Below, in pieces: positions 50,149 through 59,113 of a DNA stretch of 64,000 bases. The position numbers were made by a program, and so were the translations under genes. Origin of the DNA: Lachnospiraceae bacterium (GTDB lineage Bacteria; Bacillota; Clostridia; Lachnospirales; Bianqueaceae); contig JAAWDX010000010.1 of the NCBI GenBank assembly GCA_022794035.1, positions 115,822 through 179,821 on the forward strand. Reading direction: 5' to 3'. Position 1 is the first letter of the stretch. Each line of letters opens with the position of its first letter. The notes under the pieces are model-generated. The model saw nothing but the letters and a program-made list of their open reading frames with translations, ran no database searches and was not told the origin of the DNA.

Positions 50149-50832
50149 ATGGAAATACTGCGGGTAGAGAATCTGACAAAAACCTACGGGAGCGGCCTCA
50201 ATCAGGTAGTGGCGCTGGATCATGTGTCATTCTCAGTGGAAAAGGGAGAGTTCATTGCCATCATGGGACCTTCCGGCAGCGGAAAATCTACGCTGCTGCA
50301 TCTTCTGGGAGCGGTCGACCGTCCGACAGAGGGCAAGCTGTATATGGACGGACAGGATGTGTTTGAGCAGGATGATGAAAAGCTGGCAGTGTTCCGCCGG
50401 CGGCAGGTAGGCCTGATCTATCAGTTTTACAATCTGGTTTCTGTGCTGGATGTGCGTGAAAATATGACGCTGCCCCTGCTGATGGATCAGCGTGAAATCA
50501 ATGAAGAAAGATTGAACGAGCTGCTGCATATTTTAAATATGGAGGGACGGGAGCGGCACCTGCCCAGCGAACTCTCTGGAGGGCAGCAGCAGCGCGTTGC
50601 TATTGGGCGCGCTCTGATGACAGCGCCGGCTGTACTGCTGGCAGATGAGCCGACCGGCAATCTGGACTCCCGAAACAGCCAGGAGATCGTATCGCTGCTT
50701 AAAAAGTCTAACCGCGAATACGGGCAGACGCTGATCATGATTACCCATGATGAAAATATCGCCTGGCAGGCAGACCGGATGATCACGTTAGCCGACGGCA
50801 AAATCCAGCGGGACGAGGTGATCCGCCGATGA
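50149..50832 (+). CDS. ABC transporter ATP-binding protein (LolD/MacB/BceA type)
   Basis: The 227-residue protein has Walker A GPSGSGKSTL, signature LSGGQQQRVAIGRAL, Walker B VLLADEPTGNLDS and MITHDENIA. This is the type that serves FtsX-domain permeases. Start chosen at 50149, where GGAG is 7 bases upstream; an ATG at 50137 lies within that site. It overlaps the permease gene by 4 bases. Confidence 0.92.
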   Translation: MEILRVENLTKTYGSGLNQVVALDHVSFSVEKGEFIAIMGPSGSGKSTLLHLLGAVDRPTEGKLYMDGQDVFEQDDEKLAVFRRRQVGLIYQFYNLVSVLDVRENMTLPLLMDQREINEERLNELLHILNMEGRERHLPSELSGGQQQRVAIGRALMTAPAVLLADEPTGNLDSRNSQEIVSLLKKSNREYGQTLIMITHDENIAWQADRMITLADGKIQRDEVIRR

Positions 50833-53246
50833 ATGTCTTTCATAAAATTACACGGAAAAATCTTAAGAAAAATCGGGTGCGCACTCTTGTAACGATTATC
50901 GGCGTGATTTTATCAACAGCGATGATCACAGCTGTGTTTTCCATCGGCAGCAGCTTTGTGAATTTTATGAAAGAGGGCACGATCGAGGCGCTGGGCGACT
51001 GGTATGCGGCAGATAACCAGCTTTCGCAGGATCAGCTGCAGGAGCTTCAGCAAAGAGAAGAGGTTAGCGAGATTGCCTATGCAAAGAAGCTGGGTTATGC
51101 CGAGAGGCCGCAGGCAGAAGCAAATCAGGATAAGCCGTATTATTATGTGCTGGCCGTCAGCGAGGGCTTTGCGCAGCAAATGAGACTAAACCTTACACAG
51201 GGGCGCATGCCGCAGAATGAGCATGAAATTTTGATCCCAGAGCATCTGCTGGATCAGGGCGGTTACCGCTATGCGCTGGGAGAGGAATTTACGCTGACGC
51301 TTGGCGACAGAGCGGGAGGACTTTCGCAGTATAATCCCTATAGCGCGGAAGAAGAAAGCTTTATTGAGAGGGAGCAGCAGAGCTATGTAGTGACTGGGTT
51401 TTATCAGAGACCGAGCTTTGAAGAATATTCGGCCCCCGGCTATACGCTGCTTACGGCGCTGGAGGCACAGACGGAGGGAAGTTACGAGGCCTATTTTAAG
51501 ACGAAGGACCCGGACCGGATCTACAGCCTGTTAACAGAAATGCAGATCGGTACCACCAAAAATGAAAGCCTTCTGGCATACATGGGAAGCTTTCAGTATA
51601 ATAACTGGGCGGTTGCCATCTATGGTGTTGTTTTGATTATCCTAGGGCTTATTTTAGTAGCATCGGTAGCGCTGATTTACAATGCCTTTGCCCTTTCCGT
51701 CAGTGAGAGGACACAGCAGTTCGGCCTGCTTTCCTCCATCGGAGCCACATGGCGTCAGCTGCGCGCCAGTGTGCTGTATGAGGCCGCCATCGTCAGCTGT
51801 ATCGGCATTCCGCTTGGCATCATCAGCGGCCTGATTGGGATCGGCATCACCCTGCATTGCCTAGAGGGGGCCATTCAAGCATGGATGCGGACGAAGGCGA
51901 GCATGAGTCTTGCAGTCAGCTGGCCGGTCCTGCTCTTGGCGGCGGCCATTGCCATCGTCACGGTGTTCATTTCCGCCTGGATTCCCGCACGGCGGGCAAA
52001 AAGGATCACGGCCATGGAGGCCATCCGCAAAAATCAGGACGTGAAGGTGGGAAAGCGCGAGAGGCGCAGCGGCCGCTGGATGCAGAAATGGTTTGGAGCG
52101 AATGGGCTCTTGGCCAGACGCTATTTTGGCAGGAGCCGTAAAAAATACCGTATCACAACGTTTTCGCTGGCGCTGAGCGTGGTGCTGCTGGTGGCGTCGA
52201 GCTGCGTGTGCAGTTATGTGCTGCAGGATGTGCAGGGCGCGATGGAGAGCTATGAGGAGGATATCCAGCTGAGCGTGTATGACGAGGCATTTCCGCTGCT
52301 GGATGAGACGCTGCGCGGGCTTGACGGTGTGGAGAGCGTGAGCTATGCCGCGGTGCTGTATGAGCAGCTGGAGGGCGCAGAGACGCAGCAAATTAAGTTT
52401 TATTTGCTGGATGATGCGACCTATGAGCGGTACGTGCAGGAGCAGGGACTGGACCTGCAGAAGCTGCAGGGAAAGGGCATTCTGTATGATCAGCAGGTGG
52501 TGCGAGAGAATCATCAGTACCGCTGGAAGCAGCTGCTGGATCCGCAGGCTAAGAGCATGCGGCTGCAAAGCGGAAAGGAATATGAAATAGGCGCCCGGGT
52601 CGAGGAGCCGCCAATGGGCGTTAGCGGTATTGATTATTTTGCGATTATGGTGTATCCTTATTCAGAAAAAGAAGCGCTGGAGCTGGAGCCGGGCAGCGCA
52701 GGCATGGAGTATTATTTAAAGACGGGCGAGGCGCACAGTCAGGTGATGCAGGAGATTCAGGACCTCAGGGGCGAGGCGTGGCCACAGGACTATGATCTGT
52801 ATGATTTCTGGCAGATGCGGCGGGTCAGCCGCAGCACGGTGACGATTATCCGCGTGTTTTCCTATGGCTTTGTGGCGCTGATTGCGCTCATTGCCGCCGC
52901 GAATGTATTTAATTCGATTTCGACGAATCTTCTGCTGCGCAGAAAGGAGTTTGCGGTGCTGCGCTCCTTGGGCATGAGCCATAAAGGGCTGTGGAAGATG
53001 ATGAATGAAGAATCACTGCTGTACGGAGGCCGGGCGCTGGCCTGGGGGCTGGCCGTTTCGCTGCTTCTTTCAAGAGTGCTGTATGAGCTGCTCAATCAGG
53101 CCTTTGACGGGCCTTATCAGCTTCCGCTTGAAGCGATGGCGGTTTCGGCGATCGGCGTCTTTGCCGTACTGATGGCGGCCATGTTCTATGCCGGAAGGAA
53201 GCTTCAGAAGGGGCAGATCATGGAGGCGCTGCGGGAAAACGAATAA
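50829..53246 (+). CDS. FtsX-family ABC transporter permease (two FtsX domains)
   Basis: The 805-residue protein has an N-terminal membrane segment, a large extracellular region (about 45-255), three segments with an FtsX domain (about 260-400), a second anchor at about 450, another extracellular region and a final FtsX domain (about 670-800). This 4+4 plan differs from the ten-segment BceB and is typical of clostridial VexP/MacB-like exporters. With the ATPase and two-component genes around it, a role in defence against cell-envelope peptides or lipids is likely but not shown. Confidence 0.85.
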   Translation: MNVFHKITRKNLKKNRVRTLVTIIGVILSTAMITAVFSIGSSFVNFMKEGTIEALGDWYAADNQLSQDQLQELQQREEVSEIAYAKKLGYAERPQAEANQDKPYYYVLAVSEGFAQQMRLNLTQGRMPQNEHEILIPEHLLDQGGYRYALGEEFTLTLGDRAGGLSQYNPYSAEEESFIEREQQSYVVTGFYQRPSFEEYSAPGYTLLTALEAQTEGSYEAYFKTKDPDRIYSLLTEMQIGTTKNESLLAYMGSFQYNNWAVAIYGVVLIILGLILVASVALIYNAFALSVSERTQQFGLLSSIGATWRQLRASVLYEAAIVSCIGIPLGIISGLIGIGITLHCLEGAIQAWMRTKASMSLAVSWPVLLLAAAIAIVTVFISAWIPARRAKRITAMEAIRKNQDVKVGKRERRSGRWMQKWFGANGLLARRYFGRSRKKYRITTFSLALSVVLLVASSCVCSYVLQDVQGAMESYEEDIQLSVYDEAFPLLDETLRGLDGVESVSYAAVLYEQLEGAETQQIKFYLLDDATYERYVQEQGLDLQKLQGKGILYDQQVVRENHQYRWKQLLDPQAKSMRLQSGKEYEIGARVEEPPMGVSGIDYFAIMVYPYSEKEALELEPGSAGMEYYLKTGEAHSQVMQEIQDLRGEAWPQDYDLYDFWQMRRVSRSTVTIIRVFSYGFVALIALIAAANVFNSISTNLLLRRKEFAVLRSLGMSHKGLWKMMNEESLLYGGRALAWGLAVSLLLSRVLYELLNQAFDGPYQLPLEAMAVSAIGVFAVLMAAMFYAGRKLQKGQIMEALRENE

Positions 53247-53259
53247 GGAGAACAGAGCG

Positions 53260-53958
53260 ATGAGGCCTAGAGTGCTGCTGATAGAGGATGATAAAAGCAT
53301 CGTAGAAAACCTGAGCGTGTTTTTAGCGGAAGAGGGATTTGAGGTGGCAGATGCCGGCGGGCGCCGGGAAGCGCTGCAGCAGCTTTCGCAGCAAGGGTTT
53401 GATCTGGTGCTGCTGGATATTTCTCTGCCGGATGGAAATGGGTTTTCCCTTTGCACGATGATTCGGCAGGAGTACAGGGAGCTGCCGATTATCTTCTTAA
53501 CGGCGCAGGAAGATGAGTACAGTGTGGTGGCAGGGCTGGACATGGGGGCGAGTGATTATGTGACAAAGCCCTTTAGGCCCAGAGAGCTGGTGAGCCGCAT
53601 GCGAAAGGCGCTGCGGGAGACGCAGACAGAGCAAAGCACGCAGACGCTGCAGCTGGGAGATGTGCAGGTGGATCCGGAAAGAGCCCGCGTGACAAAGGGA
53701 GATAAGGAGATCTTTTTATCTGCACTGGAGTATCGGCTGTTATTGTCGCTGATGGCGCATAAGGGCGGGGTGATCTCAAGGGATCATCTGCTGGAGGAGA
53801 TCTGGGATGCAGCAGGAGAATTTGTAAATGATAATACGCTGACGGTGTATATCAAGCGTCTTAGAGAAAAGATTGAGGATAATCCGCAGGAGCCGCGCCT
53901 CATTTGTACGGTGAGAGGGCTGGGATATCAGATAGGAGCAAAAGCGGATGACAGGTAA
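53260..53958 (+). CDS. OmpR-family response regulator
   Basis: The 232-residue protein has a receiver domain with D53 (LVLLDISLPDG), the switch Thr (LTAQ) and K in VTKPFRP. A winged-helix output domain follows (SALEYRLLLSLMAHKGGVISRDHLLEEIWD...). It is translated with the kinase through an 11-base overlap and sits directly after its probable target transporter. GGAGAACAGAGCG precedes the ATG. It may bind the palindrome at 50035. Confidence 0.92.
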   Translation: MRPRVLLIEDDKSIVENLSVFLAEEGFEVADAGGRREALQQLSQQGFDLVLLDISLPDGNGFSLCTMIRQEYRELPIIFLTAQEDEYSVVAGLDMGASDYVTKPFRPRELVSRMRKALRETQTEQSTQTLQLGDVQVDPERARVTKGDKEIFLSALEYRLLLSLMAHKGGVISRDHLLEEIWDAAGEFVNDNTLTVYIKRLREKIEDNPQEPRLICTVRGLGYQIGAKADDR

Positions 53959-54940
53959 AAGCTTTTGGCGTAATCCGGCGGTGCGGAGGGAGCTGCTGAT
54001 CGTGGCAGGGCTCCTTCTGCTCTGCGCGCTGCTTTCCCGGCAGGCTCTGGCCGGAGCTTTGGGAGTGGCCGCTGTGCATTTTCTTTTTTCATGGCAGCGC
54101 TACCGCAGAATTGCCCTGATGAATGAGGAGATTGATGCGATCCTGCATGAGCAGGAGGCTATGCTGGTGAGCAGCTATCAGGAGGGTGAGCTGGCCATTT
54201 TGGAGAGTCAGATCTATAAAATGACAATGCGGCTGCGTCAGCAGGCGGATGAGTTCAAAAAGGAAAAGCAGTATTTGGCAGATTCTTTGGCTGATATTTC
54301 CCATCAGCTGCGAACGCCGCTGACGGCGCTTCATTTGGTCGCGTCCATGCTGCAAAAGCCAGATCTGGAGCCCCTTCGGCGGCGCGAGCTGGTGCAGGAA
54401 ATGTGCCGGCTGCTTTCGCGCATGGACTGGCAGATCCATACCCTTCTGCGGATTTCTAAGCTGGATGCTGAGAGCGTAGTGCTGCAGCAGGAGGTCATAG
54501 CACTGCAGGATCTGGTGGCAAAGGCAAGGGAGCCCTTAGCCATTCCGATGGAGCTGCGGCAGCAGCGCATGGAGGTCGAGATTGCACCGGGCTGCTTTTT
54601 CCGGGGAGATATGCAGTGGAGCGCAGAAGCCATCAGCAACATTTTTAAAAACTGCATGGAGAGCATGCCCTTAGGCGGGCGGATCCTCGTAACCGGAAGA
54701 CAAAACGCCCTGTTTACGGAGCTTGTAATAGAGGATGAAGGCAGCGGCATTGCACCGGAGGATCTGCCGCATCTGTTTGAGCGGTTTTACAAAGGCAAAA
54801 ACGCATCCAATGAAAGCATCGGCATAGGACTGGCGCTCACCAGAATGATTCTGCTCAGAGAAAAAGCAAGCATTAAGGCAGAAAACCGATGTGAAAAGGG
54901 TGCCCGGTTTATTATACGGTTTTATCATGCCACTGAATGA
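53948..54940 (+). CDS. sensor histidine kinase without extracellular sensor domain
   Basis: The 330-residue protein has two close membrane segments (about 14-50) with almost no loop, a cytoplasmic linker helix, the dimerisation box [12 protein letters not shown] with H119, and the ATPase domain ([42 protein letters not shown]). This is the intramembrane-sensing layout of BceS-like kinases that take their signal from the partner transporter. It overlaps the regulator gene. Confidence 0.92.
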   Translation: MTGKSFWRNPAVRRELLIVAGLLLLCALLSRQALAGALGVAAVHFLFSWQRYRRIALMNEEIDAILHEQEAMLVSSYQEGELAILESQIYKMTMRLRQQADEFKKEKQYLADSLADISHQLRTPLTALHLVASMLQKPDLEPLRRRELVQEMCRLLSRMDWQIHTLLRISKLDAESVVLQQEVIALQDLVAKAREPLAIPMELRQQRMEVEIAPGCFFRGDMQWSAEAISNIFKNCMESMPLGGRILVTGRQNALFTELVIEDEGSGIAPEDLPHLFERFYKGKNASNESIGIGLALTRMILLREKASIKAENRCEKGARFIIRFYHATE

Positions 54941-54954
54941 AAGCGGAGGTTTTT

Positions 54955-55515
54955 ATGGGAATTTGGGAACTAATTTTAATTGCGGTCGGCCTATCTATGG
55001 ATGCATTTGCCGTATCGGTCTGTAAAGGACTTTCTGTGAGTAAGATACGGATGCGGCATGCACTCACGGTGGGGCTTTATTTCGGGGGCTTTCAGGCGCT
55101 TATGCCGGCGATTGGCTACCTGCTGGGCACGAGCTTTCAACAGGCCATTGTCAGCATCGATCATTGGATTGCCTTTTTGCTGCTGAGCGCTATTGGCGTG
55201 AACATGATCCGGGAGGCCTGCAGTAAGGAAGAGGAGTCAGTCAATGATTCCTTCAGCGTCAAAACGATGATTCCGCTGGCCGTGGCTACGAGTATTGACG
55301 CGCTGGCTGTGGGCGTAACCTTTGCATTTTTACAGGTGCAGATCATACCGGCGGTACTTTTGATTGGCAGCATCACCTGCATCCTGTCGATGATCGGTTT
55401 AAAGCTTGGCAATGTGTTTGGCGACCGCTATCAAAAAAAGGCAGAGCTTGCCGGAGGCATTGTGCTCATCGGCATGGGGCTTAAGATCTTGCTGGAGCAT
55501 CTAGGCGTGCTGTAA
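54955..55515 (+). CDS. mntP: manganese efflux pump MntP
   Basis: The 186-residue membrane protein has about six segments and the two MntP repeats with conserved Asp: [15 protein letters not shown] and [16 protein letters not shown]. It exports Mn2+ to prevent toxicity. The start is set by GCGGAGG 5-6 bases upstream; an ATG at 54937 overlaps the kinase stop. There is no yybP-ykoY Mn2+ riboswitch in front of it, since the gene is read from the kinase operon, which is unusual for mntP. Confidence 0.93.
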   Translation: MGIWELILIAVGLSMDAFAVSVCKGLSVSKIRMRHALTVGLYFGGFQALMPAIGYLLGTSFQQAIVSIDHWIAFLLLSAIGVNMIREACSKEEESVNDSFSVKTMIPLAVATSIDALAVGVTFAFLQVQIIPAVLLIGSITCILSMIGLKLGNVFGDRYQKKAELAGGIVLIGMGLKILLEHLGVL

Positions 55516-55526
55516 ACTACATAGGG

Positions 55527-55576
55527 TTTAAGTAAAATGTAAGTTTAATGTAAGGACATAGAGGAAGGTTTATGAT
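55527..55576 (+). promoter_or_regulatory. OmpR-type operator and -10 box of the transglycosylase gene
   Basis: Three hexamers TTTAAG (55527), TGTAAG (55538) and TGTAAG (55549) are spaced by exactly 11 bp, one helical turn. The last falls at the -35 position of a TATGAT at 55571-55576. That is the geometry of activation by an OmpR/PhoB-family regulator. Confidence 0.6.
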
Positions 55577-55648
55577 AAAATAAAGGAACAAAGCGAGTCC
55601 AAGAATCCCGCAGGGATGGCAAATCACACGAAGGGAGAGCCTAGAGAA

Positions 55649-56332
55649 ATGAAGCTGCGCCACGGCATAGGAATTTTGGTGCTGTCGGTATACGGCATAT
55701 TGATTATCATAACGGCGTTCAAATGCTACCGCCTCTATAGCCATATTGCGATAGAGGGGCAGATGATAGAACGCATTGAAAATATCCGAAAGGATCCGGA
55801 CTATCTTATCCTAGAAGAGGTGCCGGACTATTACATAGATGCGCTGATCCAGATTGAGGATGAACGGTTTTACCAGCATAAGGGCATCGATTATCTGCTG
55901 CTGCTCAAGGATATGAATCCATTAAAAAAATGGGAGCATATCTCGATCACAGAGCAGGTGATCCGTAATTTATATACAGATGAAAAAAGAGGTATTGCGC
56001 CGCGCATTGTCTGCTGCATACTGGCACAAAATCTGGAAGGCAGCTATACAAAGCAGGAGATTCTGGAGCTGTACTTAAACACACAGCCATTTGGAAAGGA
56101 CTGCATAGGGCTTGCCAAAGCCAGCGAGCGGTATTTTCACAAGCCGCCTGCAGAGCTTTCTGAAGAAGAATGCAGGGAGCTGCTCGCGCATCAGTGCTGC
56201 CCGGCAGACCGCATCAAAGGAATGGAAAAGGTAGAAGAAGGCCTGAGCAGCGGTCAGAGTATGCGCAGGCAGTTAGAGGCCTGGCTGTACCGAATGGGGC
56301 TGCGCTGGCTGCAAAGCATGAGTATGCAGTGA
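55649..56332 (+). CDS. monofunctional peptidoglycan glycosyltransferase (GT51)
   Basis: The 227-residue protein has an N-terminal membrane anchor (about 8-27) and the GT51 catalytic motif IEDERFYQHKGID with Glu70, then ITEQVIRNLYTDEKR and LELYLNTQPFG. It polymerises lipid II glycan strands outside the membrane without a transpeptidase domain. The domain is shorter than usual GT51 domains in its middle (LKDMNPLKKWEHISITEQ replaces the longer GGSTITQQ region), so activity may be altered. The 3' end overlaps the convergent amidohydrolase gene by 60 bases. Confidence 0.85.
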   Translation: MKLRHGIGILVLSVYGILIIITAFKCYRLYSHIAIEGQMIERIENIRKDPDYLILEEVPDYYIDALIQIEDERFYQHKGIDYLLLLKDMNPLKKWEHISITEQVIRNLYTDEKRGIAPRIVCCILAQNLEGSYTKQEILELYLNTQPFGKDCIGLAKASERYFHKPPAELSEEECRELLAHQCCPADRIKGMEKVEEGLSSGQSMRRQLEAWLYRMGLRWLQSMSMQ

Positions 56333-57148
56333 ATACAGGTCCGTGCGGCGGTGCCGCAAAAGAGGCAGTTGTTCCCGCACCTGATCCGTATAGGAGAGAT
56401 CGAGGCGGGTCAGCTGCATGGCTTCCTTTTCGTCCAGCATCGAGACGACACTGCCCCATGGGTCTGCAATAATGCTGTGTCCCCAGGAGTGATAGGAGGC
56501 GCTCAGGTCGCGGCTGGGCGCAGTGCCTACAGCATATATCTGATTACTTAGCGCCTGAGACCGAAATGTGAGCTCCCAATGCGCTGGGCCGGTCGTCATA
56601 TTAAAGGCGGCCGGGACGAGCAGCAGGCGGGCGCCCTGCAACGTCATGAGCCGGGCGAGCTCAGGGAAACGAAAATCGTAGCAGATGCACAGGCCCATAG
56701 GGCCAAATTCTGTATCAAAGGTGGTCACTGCATTTCCGGGAGTGAGCGTGAGCGATTCCTGAAAGCACTGACCGCCTTTAATATTGATGTCAAACAGGTG
56801 CATTTTGCGGTGCTTGGCAATCTGGCGGCCGTTACGATCAAATACATAAGCAGTATTATAAATCTGTCCCTCGCAGCCGAGCTCTGGCATGGAGCCTGCC
56901 GACAAATAGATTTGGTGCCGGCGGGCCAGATCAGCGCAAAGCTGCCAGATGGCGCCGCCCTCCTTTTCCGCGTGTAGCGGGAAGCTTTGTACCTCATAGG
57001 GGCAGCAGAACATCTCGGGCAGGGCAATGAGATCGGCGCCCTGTGCAGCGGCCTGCGAAACGGCTTCTGACATATGGGCGAGGGTCTTGGCCTGATCGGG
57101 CCAGACGGGGAGCTGCAGCTGTGCGATGGTTAGGACAGAGGAGTTCAT
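56273..57148 (-). CDS. carbon-nitrogen hydrolase (nitrilase superfamily, omega-amidase-like)
   Basis: The 291-residue protein has the Glu-Lys-Cys triad: E45 in ALPEMF, Lys in KHRKMHLF and Cys in LCICYDFRFPE. The KMHLFDI and FNMTTGPAHWE segments fit the omega-amidase/Nit2 branch, which hydrolyses alpha-keto amides such as alpha-ketoglutaramate. AAGGAAGGTACATCGCT lies upstream of the ATG. The convergent 60-base overlap with the GT51 gene means the two mRNAs are antisense at their ends. Confidence 0.9.
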   Translation of the reverse strand: MNSSVLTIAQLQLPVWPDQAKTLAHMSEAVSQAAAQGADLIALPEMFCCPYEVQSFPLHAEKEGGAIWQLCADLARRHQIYLSAGSMPELGCEGQIYNTAYVFDRNGRQIAKHRKMHLFDINIKGGQCFQESLTLTPGNAVTTFDTEFGPMGLCICYDFRFPELARLMTLQGARLLLVPAAFNMTTGPAHWELTFRSQALSNQIYAVGTAPSRDLSASYHSWGHSIIADPWGSVVSMLDEKEAMQLTRLDLSYTDQVREQLPLLRHRRTDLYSLHTHALQPAQPHSVQPGL

Positions 57149-57213
57149 AGCGATGTACCTTCCTTGCGTTTTTATGACCAGTATAGCATAGGGAGGAGGG
57201 ATTTTCCATCAGG

Positions 57214-57235
57214 GAAGTTGATAAAAAGTTGAAAA
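57214..57235. promoter_or_regulatory. response-regulator operator upstream of the second two-component system
   Basis: AGTTGA occurs at 57216-57221 and 57227-57232, spaced 11 bp. The 16-base word GATAAAAAGTTGAAAA (57220-57235) recurs exactly on the minus strand at 61886-61901 before the ABC transporter operon. Confidence 0.6.
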
Positions 57236-57269
57236 TTCAAACCTATGCTGCGCCTTAAAAAGGAGGGAT

Positions 57270-57944
57270 ATGGTGAATACGATTTTGATTGTGGATGATG
57301 AAGCGGACATTGTTTCGATGCTGCAGGATTATTTTTTGTATAACGGATATCAGGTGATGACGGCAACAAGCGGCAGCGAGGCGATCCGTAAGGCGGCCAA
57401 GGAGCCGGATCTGATTTTGCTGGATATCAATATGCCGGACATAGATGGACTGCAGGTGTGCAGCCGGATACGGGAATTTGTAGGCTGTCCTATTTTGTTT
57501 CTGACGGCGCGCGTAGAGGACAGTGATAAGGTGAGAGGCTTTGCCAGCGGCGGGGATGATTATGTGATCAAGCCCTTTTCTTTAAGTGAGCTGGGAGCGC
57601 GTGTGGCCGCGCATCTTAGGCGGGAGCGCCGGAGAAATGAAAGGTCGAGGGTGTTTTTGGATGAGCAGCTGACGATTGATTATACGCAGAGGCGGCTGTA
57701 CTGGCAGGAAACCGAACTGACGCTTGCGAAAAAGGAATTTGATATTATTGAGCTGCTTTCGGAGCATGCGGGACAGATTTTCAGTAAGGATAGAATCTAT
57801 GAGATTGTTTGGGGGTACGACAGCGAGGGAGATGCCGGGGTTGTGGCGGAGCATATCCGGCGCATCCGGGCGAAGCTGGCGCAGATCGGGGCCAGACAAT
57901 ATGTAGAGACGGTTTGGGGAGTGGGATACCGATGGGCAAAATAA
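57270..57944 (+). CDS. OmpR-family response regulator
   Basis: The 224-residue protein has a receiver domain with D52 (LILLDINMPDIDG), LTAR and VIKPFSL. A winged-helix output domain follows (TLAKKEFDIIELLSEHAGQIFSKDRIYEIVWG...). ATG at 57270 and GTG at 57273 are both possible starts behind AGGAGG; spacing slightly favours GTG. It overlaps the kinase gene by 13 bases. It probably binds the AGTTGA repeats before itself and before the convergent ABC transporter. Confidence 0.92.
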   Translation: MVNTILIVDDEADIVSMLQDYFLYNGYQVMTATSGSEAIRKAAKEPDLILLDINMPDIDGLQVCSRIREFVGCPILFLTARVEDSDKVRGFASGGDDYVIKPFSLSELGARVAAHLRRERRRNERSRVFLDEQLTIDYTQRRLYWQETELTLAKKEFDIIELLSEHAGQIFSKDRIYEIVWGYDSEGDAGVVAEHIRRIRAKLAQIGARQYVETVWGVGYRWAK

Positions 57945-59113
57945 GAAAGGGCGCTTATAAAAAATCGATTAAAGCTGCTTTTATTGGTTATATGACTGGC
58001 TGCATAGCGGCGGCGCTGCTGTTTTCTCTGCTGCTTTCTAATATCTATCAGATGCTGCAGTCGCGCTTGTATGAGCCCTACCGAGCGCAGTACCAGTATG
58101 GGTATGTAGAGGAGGAGCTGGAGGACGGCCATATCATCGGGTACTATACGGAGGATTATCATGCGTATATGACGCCGTTTGAGCGCTGGGCTGACAAGGC
58201 GCTGAGCTTTATGAGTGTAGGCGCGTATCCGTTTTGCTTTGTCATTTGTATTATCCTTACTAGTATTTTATTTTATAAAAGGCAGATGCAGGAGCCTCTT
58301 AGGATCCTGGAGGATGCGGCAGGGCAGATTGCACGGGACAATCTGGATTTTAAAATTGTCTGTCAAAAGGAAAATGAGCTGGGGCAGCTCTGCAGCTCTT
58401 TTGAAAAGATGCGGGCAGCTTTAAAAGAAAGCAAGGAGGAAATGTGGCGGCAGATGGAGGAGCGAAAGCGTCTGAATGCGGCCTTTTCGCATGACCTCAG
58501 AACGCCGCTGACGGTTTTGAAGGGGCAGAGCGAGCTGCTGAAGGCATATGCGCCGCAGATGAGCATAGAGAAAATCACCGATACATCGGAGATGATGTAC
58601 CGGCATATCGAACGGTTGGAGGCATATGTAAAAACGATGCGCGATCTGCAGCGGCTGGAGGATATTGAGATAGCAAGGCAGAAGACAGCTCTGAAAGCGC
58701 TGCAGGAGCAGGTGCAGGAAATGGGGCCGGCGATCTGCAGCCTCAAACGCTTTTCTTATCATCCTGTACAGGATCCGGAGACAGTCCTGTATGCCGACAG
58801 CCGAATTGTGCTACAAGTGCTGGATAATCTGCTGAGCAATGCGGTGCGTTTTGCGAAAAGTGAGGTGGAGGTATGCCTGCAATGTGAGGACGGATATCTG
58901 TATCTAACGGTTCAGGATGATGGGGAGGGCTTTGCAGCCAGTGATTTGGCAAATGCCACAAAGCCCTTTTATAAAACGGTGAGAGAGACGGATCATGAGC
59001 ACTTTGGTATGGGGCTCAATATCTGCAAGGTGCTGACAGAAAAGCACGGCGGCTATATCCGGCTGAGCAATCAGGGCGGAGCACAGGTGCTGGCCGCTTT
59101 TAAGGTTACGTAA
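57932..59113 (+). CDS. HAMP-containing sensor histidine kinase
   Basis: The 393-residue protein has two membrane segments (about 17-40 and 95-117) flanking a short external domain of about 55 residues, and a HAMP-like linker. The H-box AFSHDLRTPLTVL has H187, and the ATPase domain has VLDNLLSNAVRFA, DDGEGF and FGMGLNICK. GTTTGGGGAG lies 10-11 bases upstream of the ATG. The gene ends in an 8-base convergent overlap with the ABC-2 permease gene, its probable regulatory target. Confidence 0.92.
   Translation: MGKIRKGAYKKSIKAAFIGYMTGCIAAALLFSLLLSNIYQMLQSRLYEPYRAQYQYGYVEEELEDGHIIGYYTEDYHAYMTPFERWADKALSFMSVGAYPFCFVICIILTSILFYKRQMQEPLRILEDAAGQIARDNLDFKIVCQKENELGQLCSSFEKMRAALKESKEEMWRQMEERKRLNAAFSHDLRTPLTVLKGQSELLKAYAPQMSIEKITDTSEMMYRHIERLEAYVKTMRDLQRLEDIEIARQKTALKALQEQVQEMGPAICSLKRFSYHPVQDPETVLYADSRIVLQVLDNLLSNAVRFAKSEVEVCLQCEDGYLYLTVQDDGEGFAASDLANATKPFYKTVRETDHEHFGMGLNICKVLTEKHGGYIRLSNQGGAQVLAAFKVT

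Noticed and set aside
54860..54955. yybP-ykoY manganese riboswitch before mntP
   Set aside because: The region upstream is the coding 3' end of the kinase gene, and no riboswitch core was seen.
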